A stretch of 64,000 nt of DNA from Vreelandella zhaodongensis (GCF_013415115.1 NZ_JACCDD010000003.1:124001-188000), one strand, 5' to 3'; positions 27,546 to 35,159 are shown, numbered from the stretch's first letter. Notes: generated from the sequence alone by a model not told the origin. Program-made: numbers and translations.

Positions 27546-28424
27546 CTATACCTGATGCTGGATTATCTCAGCCACGTGACGAACCGCCTGGGGTTCAAGG
27601 TGCAAATGATGGCCACCCGCTAGCACATGGCGCGTTAATTGAGGCACCGCTTGGCGCGCTTTTTCGGCCCACACGCGGTCACCCATAATGCCCAGCTCTC
27701 CTTCTATCAATAGCACTGGGGCTTGGATCTCCGCCAGTAATGCCAACACCTGCTGGGGAGTAAAACGAACGAGTGACGGCTTTAACAAACGGCTATCGGT
27801 GCGCATTTGCACATGCCCATCGGCAGTAGCTTGGGTGTTACGCTCAACGAGCGGTGTTGCAGTGATGCTATCCAGCGGCGTGACACCGCCTGCGACCCGT
27901 GCGGCTACCGCACTCTCAACGTCTGGGTAGCGGGGGGCGCGGGAAAGCGGCCGACGATACGCGACAAGGCCTTTGCGCAGCTGGCCAGCAGTTTCTTCCG
28001 CAGGCGTGTTAAGCGCTCCTAAACCGTCTAGTAGAATTAACTTTTCTACTCGTTCTGGCAAGGCCGACGCCACCAAACACGCCACTGCCGCCCCCATGGA
28101 GTGGGCAAGCAATGTTGCCTTTTCAACTCCTAATGATTCCATGGTATCCAGCACATCGTGGGTGTAATCCCACAATGCATAATCGCTTCCTGCAGACGCA
28201 TGGGCCGAATGCCCGTGGCCACGAAAATCGATGGCAACAATACGAATATTCAGCGCCTTCACTAACAACGGCGCTAGCCGAGTAAAACTTGCTGCATTAT
28301 CTAGCCAGCCATGTAGTGCCACCCAAGTAGGCGCATTGGCGCGCCCCCAGCTAAGTGCCGCTAGCCGCCCCTGGGCAAGGGAGAGCGACTGCGCAGCGGT
28401 ACCCGCACGGGTCAATTCGTTCAT
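27546..28424 (-). CDS. alpha/beta hydrolase
   Basis: The 292-residue alpha/beta-hydrolase-fold protein has VALHGWLDNAASFTRLAPLL near residue 35 (oxyanion region). The nucleophile Ser is in AHSMGAAVACLVA near residue 110, where the usual Gly before His is Ala. The partner Asp/Glu is in LIEGELG and the His in GGHHLHLE near the end. The pattern resembles MhpC/YbfF-like esterases. It starts 34 bases upstream of the patatin gene and probably shares its transcript. Substrate unknown. Confidence 0.88.
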   Translation of the reverse strand: MNELTRAGTAAQSLSLAQGRLAALSWGRANAPTWVALHGWLDNAASFTRLAPLLVKALNIRIVAIDFRGHGHSAHASAGSDYALWDYTHDVLDTMESLGVEKATLLAHSMGAAVACLVASALPERVEKLILLDGLGALNTPAEETAGQLRKGLVAYRRPLSRAPRYPDVESAVAARVAGGVTPLDSITATPLVERNTQATADGHVQMRTDSRLLKPSLVRFTPQQVLALLAEIQAPVLLIEGELGIMGDRVWAEKARQAVPQLTRHVLAGGHHLHLEPQAVRHVAEIIQHQV

Positions 28425-28602
28425 AAACAGGTTCTCTTTAAAGCCGGATAACCGAGCAGTGTCATATTCGTCAGATGACGCTCTACAGCGTAAACGTTAC
28501 CATGCTAAGCGCAGCGCATCTGCTGCTTTTATGCGGATATCGTTCGCTTGCTACTACTGTCTCGTATTGCTCTTAACGATGATGACCAACAGGAAAATGG
28601 CT

Positions 28603-28695
28603 ATGAAACCACGTCGTGACACCCGCGCCCGCAATCTTGTGTTCTTGATTACCGTGATAAGTGCCTTGGTGGTTGGCCTGTGGCTTGCCCGCTAA
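28603..28695 (+). CDS. 30-residue single-span membrane protein
   Basis: The small ORF encodes MKPRRDTRARNLVFLITVIS and ends ALVVGLWLAR. A basic N-terminus is followed by one hydrophobic helix, so it should sit in the inner membrane with the N-terminus inside. AGGA lies eight bases before the chosen ATG; another ATG is two codons upstream. It stands between a divergent hydrolase gene and umuD. I do not recognise a family. Confidence 0.6.
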   Translation: MKPRRDTRARNLVFLITVISALVVGLWLAR

Positions 28696-28746
28696 GTCAA
28701 TAGCGCCCCAAGCACCCAGCCCCGAACGGCGCTTGCAATTTCTCCT

Positions 28747-28801
28747 TCATGAATAAATACTGCTTATATACACTGTATATAAACACACTATTTATTCATG
28801 A
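28747..28801. promoter_or_regulatory. SOS-type operator nested in palindromes upstream of umuD
   Basis: CACTGTATATAAACACACTA at 28771-28790 matches the LexA box CTGT-N8-ACAG except for the last base, and resembles the E. coli umuDC box. TTATATACACTGTATATAA at 28764-28782 is an eight-base dyad overlapping it. An outer perfect 12-base inverted repeat lies at 28747-28758 and 28790-28801. Confidence 0.75.
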
Positions 28802-28812
28802 GGATGCCGACG

Positions 28813-29223
28813 ATGCCGTTAACCTCTCAGCCGCTGCCCTTTCCACCGCTATACGGCCGTGCTGGGTTTAGCGGCTTTCCCTCACCTGCCCAAGATTACG
28901 AACCACGCACACTAGATCTCAATGAGCGGCTGATTAAAAACCCCGCCCAAACGTTCTACCTCACGGCCACAGGCGACAGCATGGAAGGCTGGGGAATCTT
29001 CGAGGGCGATTTATTGGTGGTTGATCGCAGCATACCGCCCCGTTTAGGGCATATTCTGGTCGCCATGTTTGAAGAGGAAGTGCTGATAAAGCGCTATGCG
29101 CTCTATCAAGGCACGCCACATCTTTGTTCGGCACATCCTCACTACCCACCGCTCCCCCTAGAAGAGACGGACTGCCAGCTATGGGGCGTGGTGCGCGCCG
29201 TGGTGCATGAGTATTTGCCATGA
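28813..29223 (+). CDS. umuD: UmuD-like S24 autoproteolytic protein
   Basis: UmuD is cleaved with RecA help during the SOS response and the product joins UmuC to form DNA polymerase V. The protein has about 136 residues from the ATG at 28813, which has AGGA eight bases upstream. Two earlier in-frame ATGs at 28798 and 28804 are closer to the operator. The cleavage-site region GFPSPAQDYEP is near residue 20. The Ser-Lys dyad is TGDSMEGWGI (Ser near residue 56) and VLIKRYAL (Lys near 93). It overlaps umuC by four bases (ATGA) and lies behind a LexA-type box. Confidence 0.93.
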   Translation: MPLTSQPLPFPPLYGRAGFSGFPSPAQDYEPRTLDLNERLIKNPAQTFYLTATGDSMEGWGIFEGDLLVVDRSIPPRLGHILVAMFEEEVLIKRYALYQGTPHLCSAHPHYPPLPLEETDCQLWGVVRAVVHEYLP

Positions 29224-30566
29224 TTGGCCTTGTTGATGCCAATAATTTTTATGTTTCCTGCGAGCGTGTTTTTAACCCCGCGCTTGAAGGCAAGCCCGTT
29301 GGCGTGATGTCGAATAACGATGGCTGTGTGATTGCCCGCTCGGCCGAAATGAAAGCGATGGACATCCCCATGGGCGCTCCCTCCTTCCAGCTGGAAGGCC
29401 TGCGCCGACAAGGAAAAATTCATTTACTGTCATCTAATTACGAGCTTTATGGCGATATGTCTGCACGACTCGCCCAGCTACTGCGGGATGCCTGCCCAGA
29501 CGTCGCGCCTTACTCCATTGATGAAATGTTTATCTACCTGGATGGCTTCAGCGACGCTCAATGCCAAACGCTCGGGGAAGTCGTGCGCCGCCGTATTCGC
29601 CGCTATTTAGGGTTGCCCGTGTGTGTAGGGCTTGCACCCACCCATACGCTAGCCAAGCTCGCTAATCACGTGGCTAAAAAACAGTCTCACTACCAGGGTG
29701 TCTGCCTACTTACTGCCAACAGCCCGACCACAGCGGCACTGCTTAAACAGTTACCGGTGAGTGACGTATGGGGCGTCGGCAGACGCATAGCAGAACGGCT
29801 TGCGGTGAGCGGCATTCGCACGGCATGGCAGTTACGGGAGTGCGACCCGAAGCAGCTACGCAAACGATTTTCCGTGGTGCTTGCGCGTACAGCGCTAGAG
29901 CTACGTGGCACCTCCTGCTTGGAAATGAATGCGCTAGAGCAGCCACGTCAGCGCATCATGACGTCACGCTCCTTTGGTAAAGCCACCGGCGTAAAAGCGG
30001 AACTACACGCAGCGCTGCGCCGCCATGCCCAGCGTAGTGCTGAAAAACTACGCCAGCAGAAAAGCCTTACCCGCGCCGTGCTGCTGTTTTTAACTACCAA
30101 CCGCCACCGTAAAGACCAGCCTCAGCTTGCGCCTAGCGCGATGATTCCCCTGGCGTCACCAAGCGACGATACGCGTATTATTTTAGAGGCCGTACGCGAA
30201 GGGCTTGAACAGATGTATCGGCCAGGTTTCCAGTTTATGAAAGCAGGCGTCATGCTGTTGGACTTAGTGGATGCGCAGCAGTATCAGCTTTCACTGCTGC
30301 GGCCCTCAACCAAAGCGCACCCACACTTAATGAACACCGTCGACACCATTAATCAGCGCATGGGGCAAGACACGATTCGCTTTGGAATGACGGAGGCAGA
30401 GGCACCGTGGCAGTTGCGCTGCGCGCACCGTTCTAACCGTTACACCACCTGTTGGGACGAACTCATGGAGGCAGGCACCCACCCTGGCGCCATTGCGGCC
30501 GCCAGGGTGAAGCGTGAACAACAGCAGTTAGCGCGAGCGCAACGCTTGGCGCAGCCGCGGGCTTAA
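29220..30566 (+). CDS. umuC: DNA polymerase V catalytic subunit UmuC
   Basis: This Y-family translesion polymerase has 448 residues. The palm motif is IGLVDANNFYVSCERVFNP, the catalytic pair is YSIDEMFIYLDGF near residue 100, and the helix-hairpin-helix region is VSDVWGVGRRIAERL near residue 180. A little-finger domain and a DUF4113-type tail with INQRMGQDTIRFG follow. It is translated with umuD through ATGA overlap. Its last 39 bases overlap the 3' end of the convergent transporter gene. Confidence 0.96.
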   Translation: MIGLVDANNFYVSCERVFNPALEGKPVGVMSNNDGCVIARSAEMKAMDIPMGAPSFQLEGLRRQGKIHLLSSNYELYGDMSARLAQLLRDACPDVAPYSIDEMFIYLDGFSDAQCQTLGEVVRRRIRRYLGLPVCVGLAPTHTLAKLANHVAKKQSHYQGVCLLTANSPTTAALLKQLPVSDVWGVGRRIAERLAVSGIRTAWQLRECDPKQLRKRFSVVLARTALELRGTSCLEMNALEQPRQRIMTSRSFGKATGVKAELHAALRRHAQRSAEKLRQQKSLTRAVLLFLTTNRHRKDQPQLAPSAMIPLASPSDDTRIILEAVREGLEQMYRPGFQFMKAGVMLLDLVDAQQYQLSLLRPSTKAHPHLMNTVDTINQRMGQDTIRFGMTEAEAPWQLRCAHRSNRYTTCWDELMEAGTHPGAIAAARVKREQQQLARAQRLAQPRA

Positions 30567-31991
30567 CGCTTCTCCGACCAGCGCAAAAATCACCAGAATC
30601 GCCAGTAGCACCGGCCAATGAACAGCAAACGACACTGGGTAAAGGCCCAGCGCGTCCACAAAAATGACCAGAATGCCCAACGGGCTGACGTAACGCACCA
30701 TGGTCAGCCATAGCGCATAAGGCAACGGCGCAAGACCTAGCTCGTCGCGGAATGTCTCGCTTTTCAGCACAAACCCCGCCAGCAGCACCATGCCCAGACC
30801 ACCCAGCGGCATCATCCAGCGCGAGGTTAAATAATCCAGCCAGTCAAAGAAGTTTTTACCCGCCAGTGTCCAATCAGCGCCCAGGTTAAACGACAGCATT
30901 GCCAGCGTACTGATCAGCCACAGTACAATACCGGTCGCCCAGGACGCTGACTTACGGGTCATGCCTTTGTTATCGCATAACCACGACACGGTAGCCTCAA
31001 CCATAGAAATAGACGAGGTCAACGCCGCCATTGAAAGCATCAGGAAAAACAGAATGCCAAATAGCGTGCCCATCGGCATCGCCTGGAAGGCCAGCGGCAG
31101 GCTCATAAAGATCAGCCCCGGCCCTTCACCAGGATTCATACCGTTAGCAAAAATCACTGGGAAGATCGCCAGCCCCGCCATCAGCGCAACAACGGTATCG
31201 GCAATCGCCACGCTTACCGTGGTGCGGCCAATCGAGGCCCCTTTAGGCAGGTAGCTGCCGTAGGTAAGAATCGCCCCCGATGCCAACGACAACGTGAAAA
31301 AGGCGTGACCCAGCGCCGCCAACATGCCTTCACTCGAGAGGCTCCCCGCATTGAACGAGAACAAAAAACGCACTGCCTCGCCAAACCCACCGGAAAACAC
31401 CCCGAAGATAATCAGCAGAACGAGCATGAGCACCAGCCCAGGCATCATCCAACTGACATTTTTCTCAATCCCCTCCTGCACACCTTTGCCCACAATCAGC
31501 ATGGTGAGTAGCGTTACCAGAGTGCTCCAACCGCCCAGGGAAAACGGGTTGGCGTTATTAGCACTAAACACAGCAGCCATGTCATCAACGCTGCTGCCCG
31601 CCAAACCGCCGGTGAGCATTTTCCATAAATAGGAGAACGACCAGCCCGCTACCACGACGTAAAATGACAAAATCATAAAGCCGCAGAGCATGGCCATCCA
31701 ACCAATCAGCGACCAGGCAGAGGAGCGGCCAGACTCATTGACAACGCGCCGTATCGCATCAATTGGGCTGCCACGGCCACGGCGACCAAAGGCGATTTCG
31801 GTCATCATCACTGGTACGCCAACGGCTAAAATGCACGCCAAATAGACCAGCACAAAGGCCCCACCGCCATACTCCCCGGTGATATAGGGGAATTTCCAAA
31901 TATTGCCAAGCCCCACCGCCGAACCGGTGGCTGCCAACACAAATCCCCAGCGGCCCAGCCACTGAATGCGAGGTTGCCCAGAAGACGCCAT
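30528..31991 (-). CDS. sodium-dependent transporter, NSS/SNF family
   Basis: The 487-residue inner-membrane protein has about eleven to twelve hydrophobic segments. The N-terminal WLGRWGFVLAATGSAVGLGNIWKFPYITGEYGGGAFVLVYL is the LeuT/NSS signature that binds Na+ and the amino-acid substrate. ASGAILTYGSYLPKGASIGRT near residue 256 is also typical. Substrates of bacterial members are usually amino acids. The C-terminus is short and basic and its gene end overlaps umuC convergently. Confidence 0.93.
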   Translation of the reverse strand: MASSGQPRIQWLGRWGFVLAATGSAVGLGNIWKFPYITGEYGGGAFVLVYLACILAVGVPVMMTEIAFGRRGRGSPIDAIRRVVNESGRSSAWSLIGWMAMLCGFMILSFYVVVAGWSFSYLWKMLTGGLAGSSVDDMAAVFSANNANPFSLGGWSTLVTLLTMLIVGKGVQEGIEKNVSWMMPGLVLMLVLLIIFGVFSGGFGEAVRFLFSFNAGSLSSEGMLAALGHAFFTLSLASGAILTYGSYLPKGASIGRTTVSVAIADTVVALMAGLAIFPVIFANGMNPGEGPGLIFMSLPLAFQAMPMGTLFGILFFLMLSMAALTSSISMVEATVSWLCDNKGMTRKSASWATGIVLWLISTLAMLSFNLGADWTLAGKNFFDWLDYLTSRWMMPLGGLGMVLLAGFVLKSETFRDELGLAPLPYALWLTMVRYVSPLGILVIFVDALGLYPVSFAVHWPVLLAILVIFALVGEALSPRLRQALRSR

Positions 31992-32149
31992 GACCTTCCC
32001 ACCTTGTCAGAAAAAAGCGCCTATCCTAGTGGATTTTATCGACAAAGCCCAAGACTCTTGTCGCCCCAAGACAACTCGCAAAGCGCATCTGAATCAAGAA
32101 TCTGGCAGACTAGTGGGTGATAAACACCACCCAACGGAGAGTGCTTAAC

Positions 32150-33433
32150 ATGAGCAACAGCGCCAACCCCTGGACGCAGCCAATGCCCGACGCGCAGTTC
32201 AACATCATGCGCGATATTCTTGCCGCCCCAAGCCCAGTGGGCCTGGAAGGCGCCATGACCTACGGTGTGCTGAAGCCTTACTTTGAAAGCTTCGCGCCAA
32301 GCGACTGGCATCTGCATCAATTTAAAGGCAATGCTGGCGTAGTGCTGGATACCCATCCTGGCCGCGATGACATGTTCAAAGTGATGATCATCGGCCACGC
32401 GGACAAAATCCGCATGCAGGTTCGTTCTATTGGCGAAGACGGCAAAATCTGGATCAACACTGACTCCTTCTTGCCTACCGTACTGATCGGCCATGAAGTG
32501 AAGCTGTTCAGCGAAGACCCCGACGCCCCCGGCAGCTACCGCTGTATTCAAGGCGGCACGGTAGAAGCCCTGGGCGCTATCCACTTTTCTGACCCTGCCC
32601 AGCGCGATGGCAGTAAAGGTATCAAGAAAGAGCAGATCTACCTGGATCTGCAAATCCATGGCGAAAATAAAAAACAGCAAGTGCTGAACTTGGGTGTTCG
32701 CCCGGGTGATTCGATTATTTTCGACCGCCCTATTCGCCCTGGCTTTAGCCCGAACACCTTCTACGGTGCTTACCTGGATAATGGTTTGGGCTGCTTTGTT
32801 ACCGCAGAAGTGGCGAAGTTAATCGCAGAAGCCGGCGGCACCGAAAAAGTGCGCGTGCTATTCGCCATTGCCAGCTACGAAGAAATTGGCCGTTTCGGCA
32901 GCCGTGTATTGGCTGGCGAATTAAAGCCAGACGCACTCATTGGCGTAGACGTTAACCACGACTACGTGGCCGCCCCCGGCATTGGCGACAAACGCATGCA
33001 ACCGCTGGAAATGGGCAAAGGCTTCACAATGGCGGTAGGTTCTATTGCCAGCGAACAGCTCAACCGTATTATCGCCAGCGCCGCAAAAGAGCAGGATATT
33101 CCCCTGCAGCGGGATATCGTCGGCGTGGATACCGGCACTGACGGCATGGCTGGCGTGCTGGCCTCTATTGATAGTGCAGCCACCTCGATTGGTTTTCCAA
33201 TTCGCAACATGCACACCATTTCCGAAACTGGCAACACCCAGGATGTGCTCGCAGCGATTCATGCGCTTACCCACACATTAAAAGCGCTGGATGCCCTACC
33301 CAACCTGAAACGGGAGTTCTTGGATAACCACCCACGGCTTGACCAAGCCAGCCCGCTTAGCCATCAGGGTAGCGACAAGCCTGATAATGACGAAGACAAA
33401 AAAACCTCAAAGCCAAAAAAAGCGAAAAAGTAG
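32150..33433 (+). CDS. M42-family metallopeptidase
   Basis: The protein has about 427 residues from the ATG at 32150, preceded by GGAGA; an upstream in-frame start lacks a good site. M42 motifs: IRDILAAPSPVG-like start, metal His/Asp in IIGHADKI, bridging Asp in YGAYLDNGLG, the acidic pair in SYEEIGRFGSR, Asp in GVDVNHDY and the last His in NMHTISETG. The family comprises dinuclear-metal aminopeptidases and deblocking enzymes. The tail after residue 400 is charged, alternating acidic and Lys-rich (TSKPKKAKK). Some halophile members sit in osmoprotectant clusters, but no such genes are adjacent here. Confidence 0.88.
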   Translation: MSNSANPWTQPMPDAQFNIMRDILAAPSPVGLEGAMTYGVLKPYFESFAPSDWHLHQFKGNAGVVLDTHPGRDDMFKVMIIGHADKIRMQVRSIGEDGKIWINTDSFLPTVLIGHEVKLFSEDPDAPGSYRCIQGGTVEALGAIHFSDPAQRDGSKGIKKEQIYLDLQIHGENKKQQVLNLGVRPGDSIIFDRPIRPGFSPNTFYGAYLDNGLGCFVTAEVAKLIAEAGGTEKVRVLFAIASYEEIGRFGSRVLAGELKPDALIGVDVNHDYVAAPGIGDKRMQPLEMGKGFTMAVGSIASEQLNRIIASAAKEQDIPLQRDIVGVDTGTDGMAGVLASIDSAATSIGFPIRNMHTISETGNTQDVLAAIHALTHTLKALDALPNLKREFLDNHPRLDQASPLSHQGSDKPDNDEDKKTSKPKKAKK

Positions 33434-33439
33434 CATCAT

Positions 33440-33466
33440 AAAAAGCTAGTGCAGCCAAGCACTAGC
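33440..33466 (-). terminator. second terminator of sRNA candidate 1
   Basis: On the minus strand GCTAGTGC and GCACTAGC pair perfectly around a six-base loop, followed by TTTTT (plus-strand A run at 33440-33444). It stands just after the first terminator and would catch read-through. Confidence 0.65.
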
Positions 33467-33468
33467 GT

Positions 33469-33616
33469 AAAAAAACCCCGGCCATTGCTGGTCGGGGTAG
33501 TAGTATTTCCTCCGTAATCCTTCTTCACGAACGTCCTGTTCGTGCATCCATGGTTTAACAAGCCTTCCTGCTTGCTCTTGCTCCCTAACACCTTCCTTGT
33601 GTTACTGCTCACCATG
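33469..33616 (-). ncRNA. CsrA/RsmA-sequestering sRNA candidate 1
   Basis: Read on the minus strand, about 148 bases carry eight GGA motifs (plus-strand TCC at 33508, 33511, 33518, 33534, 33547, 33566, 33582, 33594). Three hairpins put GGA in the loop: CACGAAC/GTTCGTG at 33526-33544, CAAGC/GCTTG at 33559-33574 and AACAC/GTGTT at 33587-33603. The RNA ends in an eight-pair GC hairpin (33476-33497) and seven T. This is the architecture of CsrB/RsmY/RsmZ RNAs, which titrate CsrA/RsmA. The start is set from a -10-like TATATA at 33622-33627. It has no sensible ORF. A paralogue lies at 34062-34207. No homology search was possible. Confidence 0.8.
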
Positions 33617-33639
33617 AACCGTATATATGTCAAAAACAT

Positions 33640-33650
33640 TAACCTGAGAT
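33640..33650 (-). promoter_or_regulatory. shared upstream element of the two sRNA genes, copy 1
   Basis: On the minus strand ATCTCAGGTTA stands just upstream of the -10-like TATATA of sRNA candidate 1. The same element with one transition occurs at 34233-34243 upstream of candidate 2, while the bases between it and the RNA start differ. Confidence 0.5.
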
Positions 33651-33828
33651 AAAAAATCACGTGTTTTGATTTTTTCTCCACTTACAGACCAACTAACAAT
33701 TAGCCTGCTTATAAAAATGGCGAACGAGCAGAATGCTGTTTATACTTTTTAAACATCGTCACAGATGCATTTCTACACGGACGTTACCACGCTTGAACCC
33801 ATTAACCCTATTGCGGCAGGAGGTTAGC

Positions 33829-34044
33829 GTGAGACATATCATGATCAGCCCGACAGTTTACGGTGTAGATATCATTTGCCGTCACTGTGGTAATGCAGAA
33901 TCCTCGAAAACATCGTACCTAAAACGGTTTCGTCTCGAGGGCACTGGAAAAGACAGCGTTACGCTGCGTTGCTTGAGTTGCCAAACGGCGGTATCCACCC
34001 CGATAAGCATGCTCAGCGCTCTGTTTTACCATCACGCTTGCTAG
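33829..34044 (+). CDS. small zinc-ribbon protein
   Basis: The 71-residue protein is read from GTG at 33829, which follows a perfect AGGAGGT ribosome binding site by about five bases. An upstream in-frame ATG at 33733 lacks such a site. Two CxxC knuckles, ICRHCGN and LRCLSCQ, about 32 residues apart, predict a zinc ribbon. I do not recognise the family; distant likeness to zinc-ribbon parts of transposase-associated proteins is possible. It sits on the opposite strand between two sRNA candidates, and the terminator at 34062-34094 can end its transcript. Confidence 0.68.
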   Translation: MRHIMISPTVYGVDIICRHCGNAESSKTSYLKRFRLEGTGKDSVTLRCLSCQTAVSTPISMLSALFYHHAC

Positions 34045-34061
34045 CAGGTGGTGGGCTTCAT

Positions 34062-34094
34062 AAAAAAACCCCGGGCATCGCTGGCCGGGGTTTT
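34062..34094. terminator. bidirectional terminator of sRNA 2 and the zinc-ribbon gene
   Basis: The CCCCGG/CCGGGG hairpin has seven A before it and four T after it on the plus strand. It therefore gives a strong U-tract for the minus-strand sRNA and a weaker one for the zinc-ribbon mRNA. Confidence 0.8.
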
Positions 34095-34207
34095 ATCAGG
34101 TCCTCCCTAATCTTCCTTCACGAACATCCTGTTCATGTGTCCTTGTGCACCGCAAGCACTCCCTGCCTGCACTTCCTTGTAACGCCTTCCCTGCGTTACA
34201 CACACAG
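34062..34207 (-). ncRNA. CsrA/RsmA-sequestering sRNA candidate 2
   Basis: On the minus strand, about 146 bases again carry eight GGA motifs (plus-strand TCC at 34101, 34104, 34114, 34127, 34140, 34160, 34174, 34188). Hairpins with GGA in the loop include GTAACGC/GCGTTAC at 34179-34199 and CACGAAC/GTTCATG at 34119-34137. The 3' part parallels candidate 1: the double GGAGGA, then AAGGA, then the CACGAAC hairpin. It ends in a CCCCGG/CCGGGG hairpin (34069-34090) with seven T. Stems differ from candidate 1 but keep pairing, which argues for selected structure. A -10-like CTATAG lies at 34214-34219. Confidence 0.8.
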
Positions 34208-34232
34208 TGCGCCCTATAGCCATGGATTTATC

Positions 34233-34243
34233 TAACCTAAGAT
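34233..34243 (-). promoter_or_regulatory. shared upstream element of the two sRNA genes, copy 2
   Basis: ATCTTAGGTTA on the minus strand matches copy 1 at ten of eleven positions and lies at a similar distance from the -10-like element of sRNA candidate 2. It may be the -35 region or an activator site. Confidence 0.5.
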
Positions 34244-34277
34244 ATGAAACAGTAAAAAGTTTGCACTACCTCCGCGC

Positions 34278-34296
34278 CAAGCGCTTAGAGCGCTTG
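34278..34296. promoter_or_regulatory. 19-base palindrome between sRNA 2 and the mipA-like gene
   Basis: CAAGCGCTTAGAGCGCTTG is a perfect dyad with a three-base centre. It lies about 70-90 bases upstream of the predicted sRNA 2 start and 69 bases before the MipA gene, so it may regulate either. It does not match the TGTAAG-N6-CTTACA GacA box. Confidence 0.5.
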
Positions 34297-34364
34297 CAGT
34301 GGCTTGAATCAAAAACATACAATCACGTACGTTTACCAAACAAAACTAGACAAAAGGCCGCCCC

Positions 34365-35159
34365 GTGACCGCTATCGCTTTCTGCTCGACACCAAGCCCT
34401 CTTCGCCAACACCTCACCACGTGGCTAGCCGCAGCTTTCGGGCTCGCGCTAGCCACCCCCACCTTCGCGGAAAGCTGGAGCGGCAGCATAGGGGCGGGAG
34501 CTACCTATGCGCCTGATTACCTAGGTAGTGATGATTACGAAACTCGGCTACTGCCTGTTCTAAATCTCAGCTACGGGGATCAGCTGTCGATTAGCCCCCG
34601 TACGGGTATCGAATGGCACGCCATCCGCGAGGGCAACTGGACTGTTTCGCCATTTATTGGCTACACCTTTGGGCGCAATAATAAAGGTGACATAAGCCAC
34701 TTTGAGAAAGTAAGCGGTGGCGCCACCCTTGGCCTGCGTGTGAGCTACCAAGAGGGGTTCTGGCGCTACAGCCTCGCTGGCAGCACGCCCGTGAGCGGTG
34801 ATGTGGAAGGCGCTAAGTTTTCAGGTACCGCCGCACTAAGAATGCCGGTGAGTGAGCGCATGTTAATGACACTATCGCCAAGCATTACGTATTCAAATGA
34901 GAAATGGACCGAATCGCTATTTGGTGTTTCTGCACAAGACAGTGCGCGAAGCGGCGTGGCGGCCTACTCACCAGATAGCGGTCACTGGCGCTTGGGTGCC
35001 AACGCCAGCCTTAGCTACTCCCTAACGCCTGAATGGACAGCCACCGGCTTTGTGGGCGCGGCATATCTCACTGGTAGCGCTGCCGACAGCCCGATTGTTG
35101 ATGAGTTGGGCAGCAACTGGCAAGCCCTCACAGGAGTATCACTAAGTTATCGTTTTTAA
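34365..35159 (+). CDS. MipA/OmpV family outer-membrane protein
   Basis: The 264-residue protein has a signal peptide ending near PTFAES (residue 35). Antiparallel beta strands ending in a C-terminal aromatic (SLSYRF) follow, the outer-membrane barrel hallmark. SWSGSIGAGATYAPDYLGSDDYETRLLPVLNLSYGDQLSISP is typical of MipA/OmpV. E. coli MipA binds MltA and PBP1B; many homologues are simply porin-like. The start is GTG at 34365 with AAGG upstream. Confidence 0.88.
   Translation: MTAIAFCSTPSPLRQHLTTWLAAAFGLALATPTFAESWSGSIGAGATYAPDYLGSDDYETRLLPVLNLSYGDQLSISPRTGIEWHAIREGNWTVSPFIGYTFGRNNKGDISHFEKVSGGATLGLRVSYQEGFWRYSLAGSTPVSGDVEGAKFSGTAALRMPVSERMLMTLSPSITYSNEKWTESLFGVSAQDSARSGVAAYSPDSGHWRLGANASLSYSLTPEWTATGFVGAAYLTGSAADSPIVDELGSNWQALTGVSLSYRF

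Noticed and set aside
32036-32680. 214-codon minus-strand ORF opposite the M42 peptidase gene
   Set aside because: Shadow of a strongly supported gene on the other strand; no ribosome binding site or family motif.
33681-33698. GacA-type box upstream of sRNA candidate 1
   Set aside because: Only one TGTAAG half-site is present; the partner CTTACA at six bases is missing and sRNA 2 has none.
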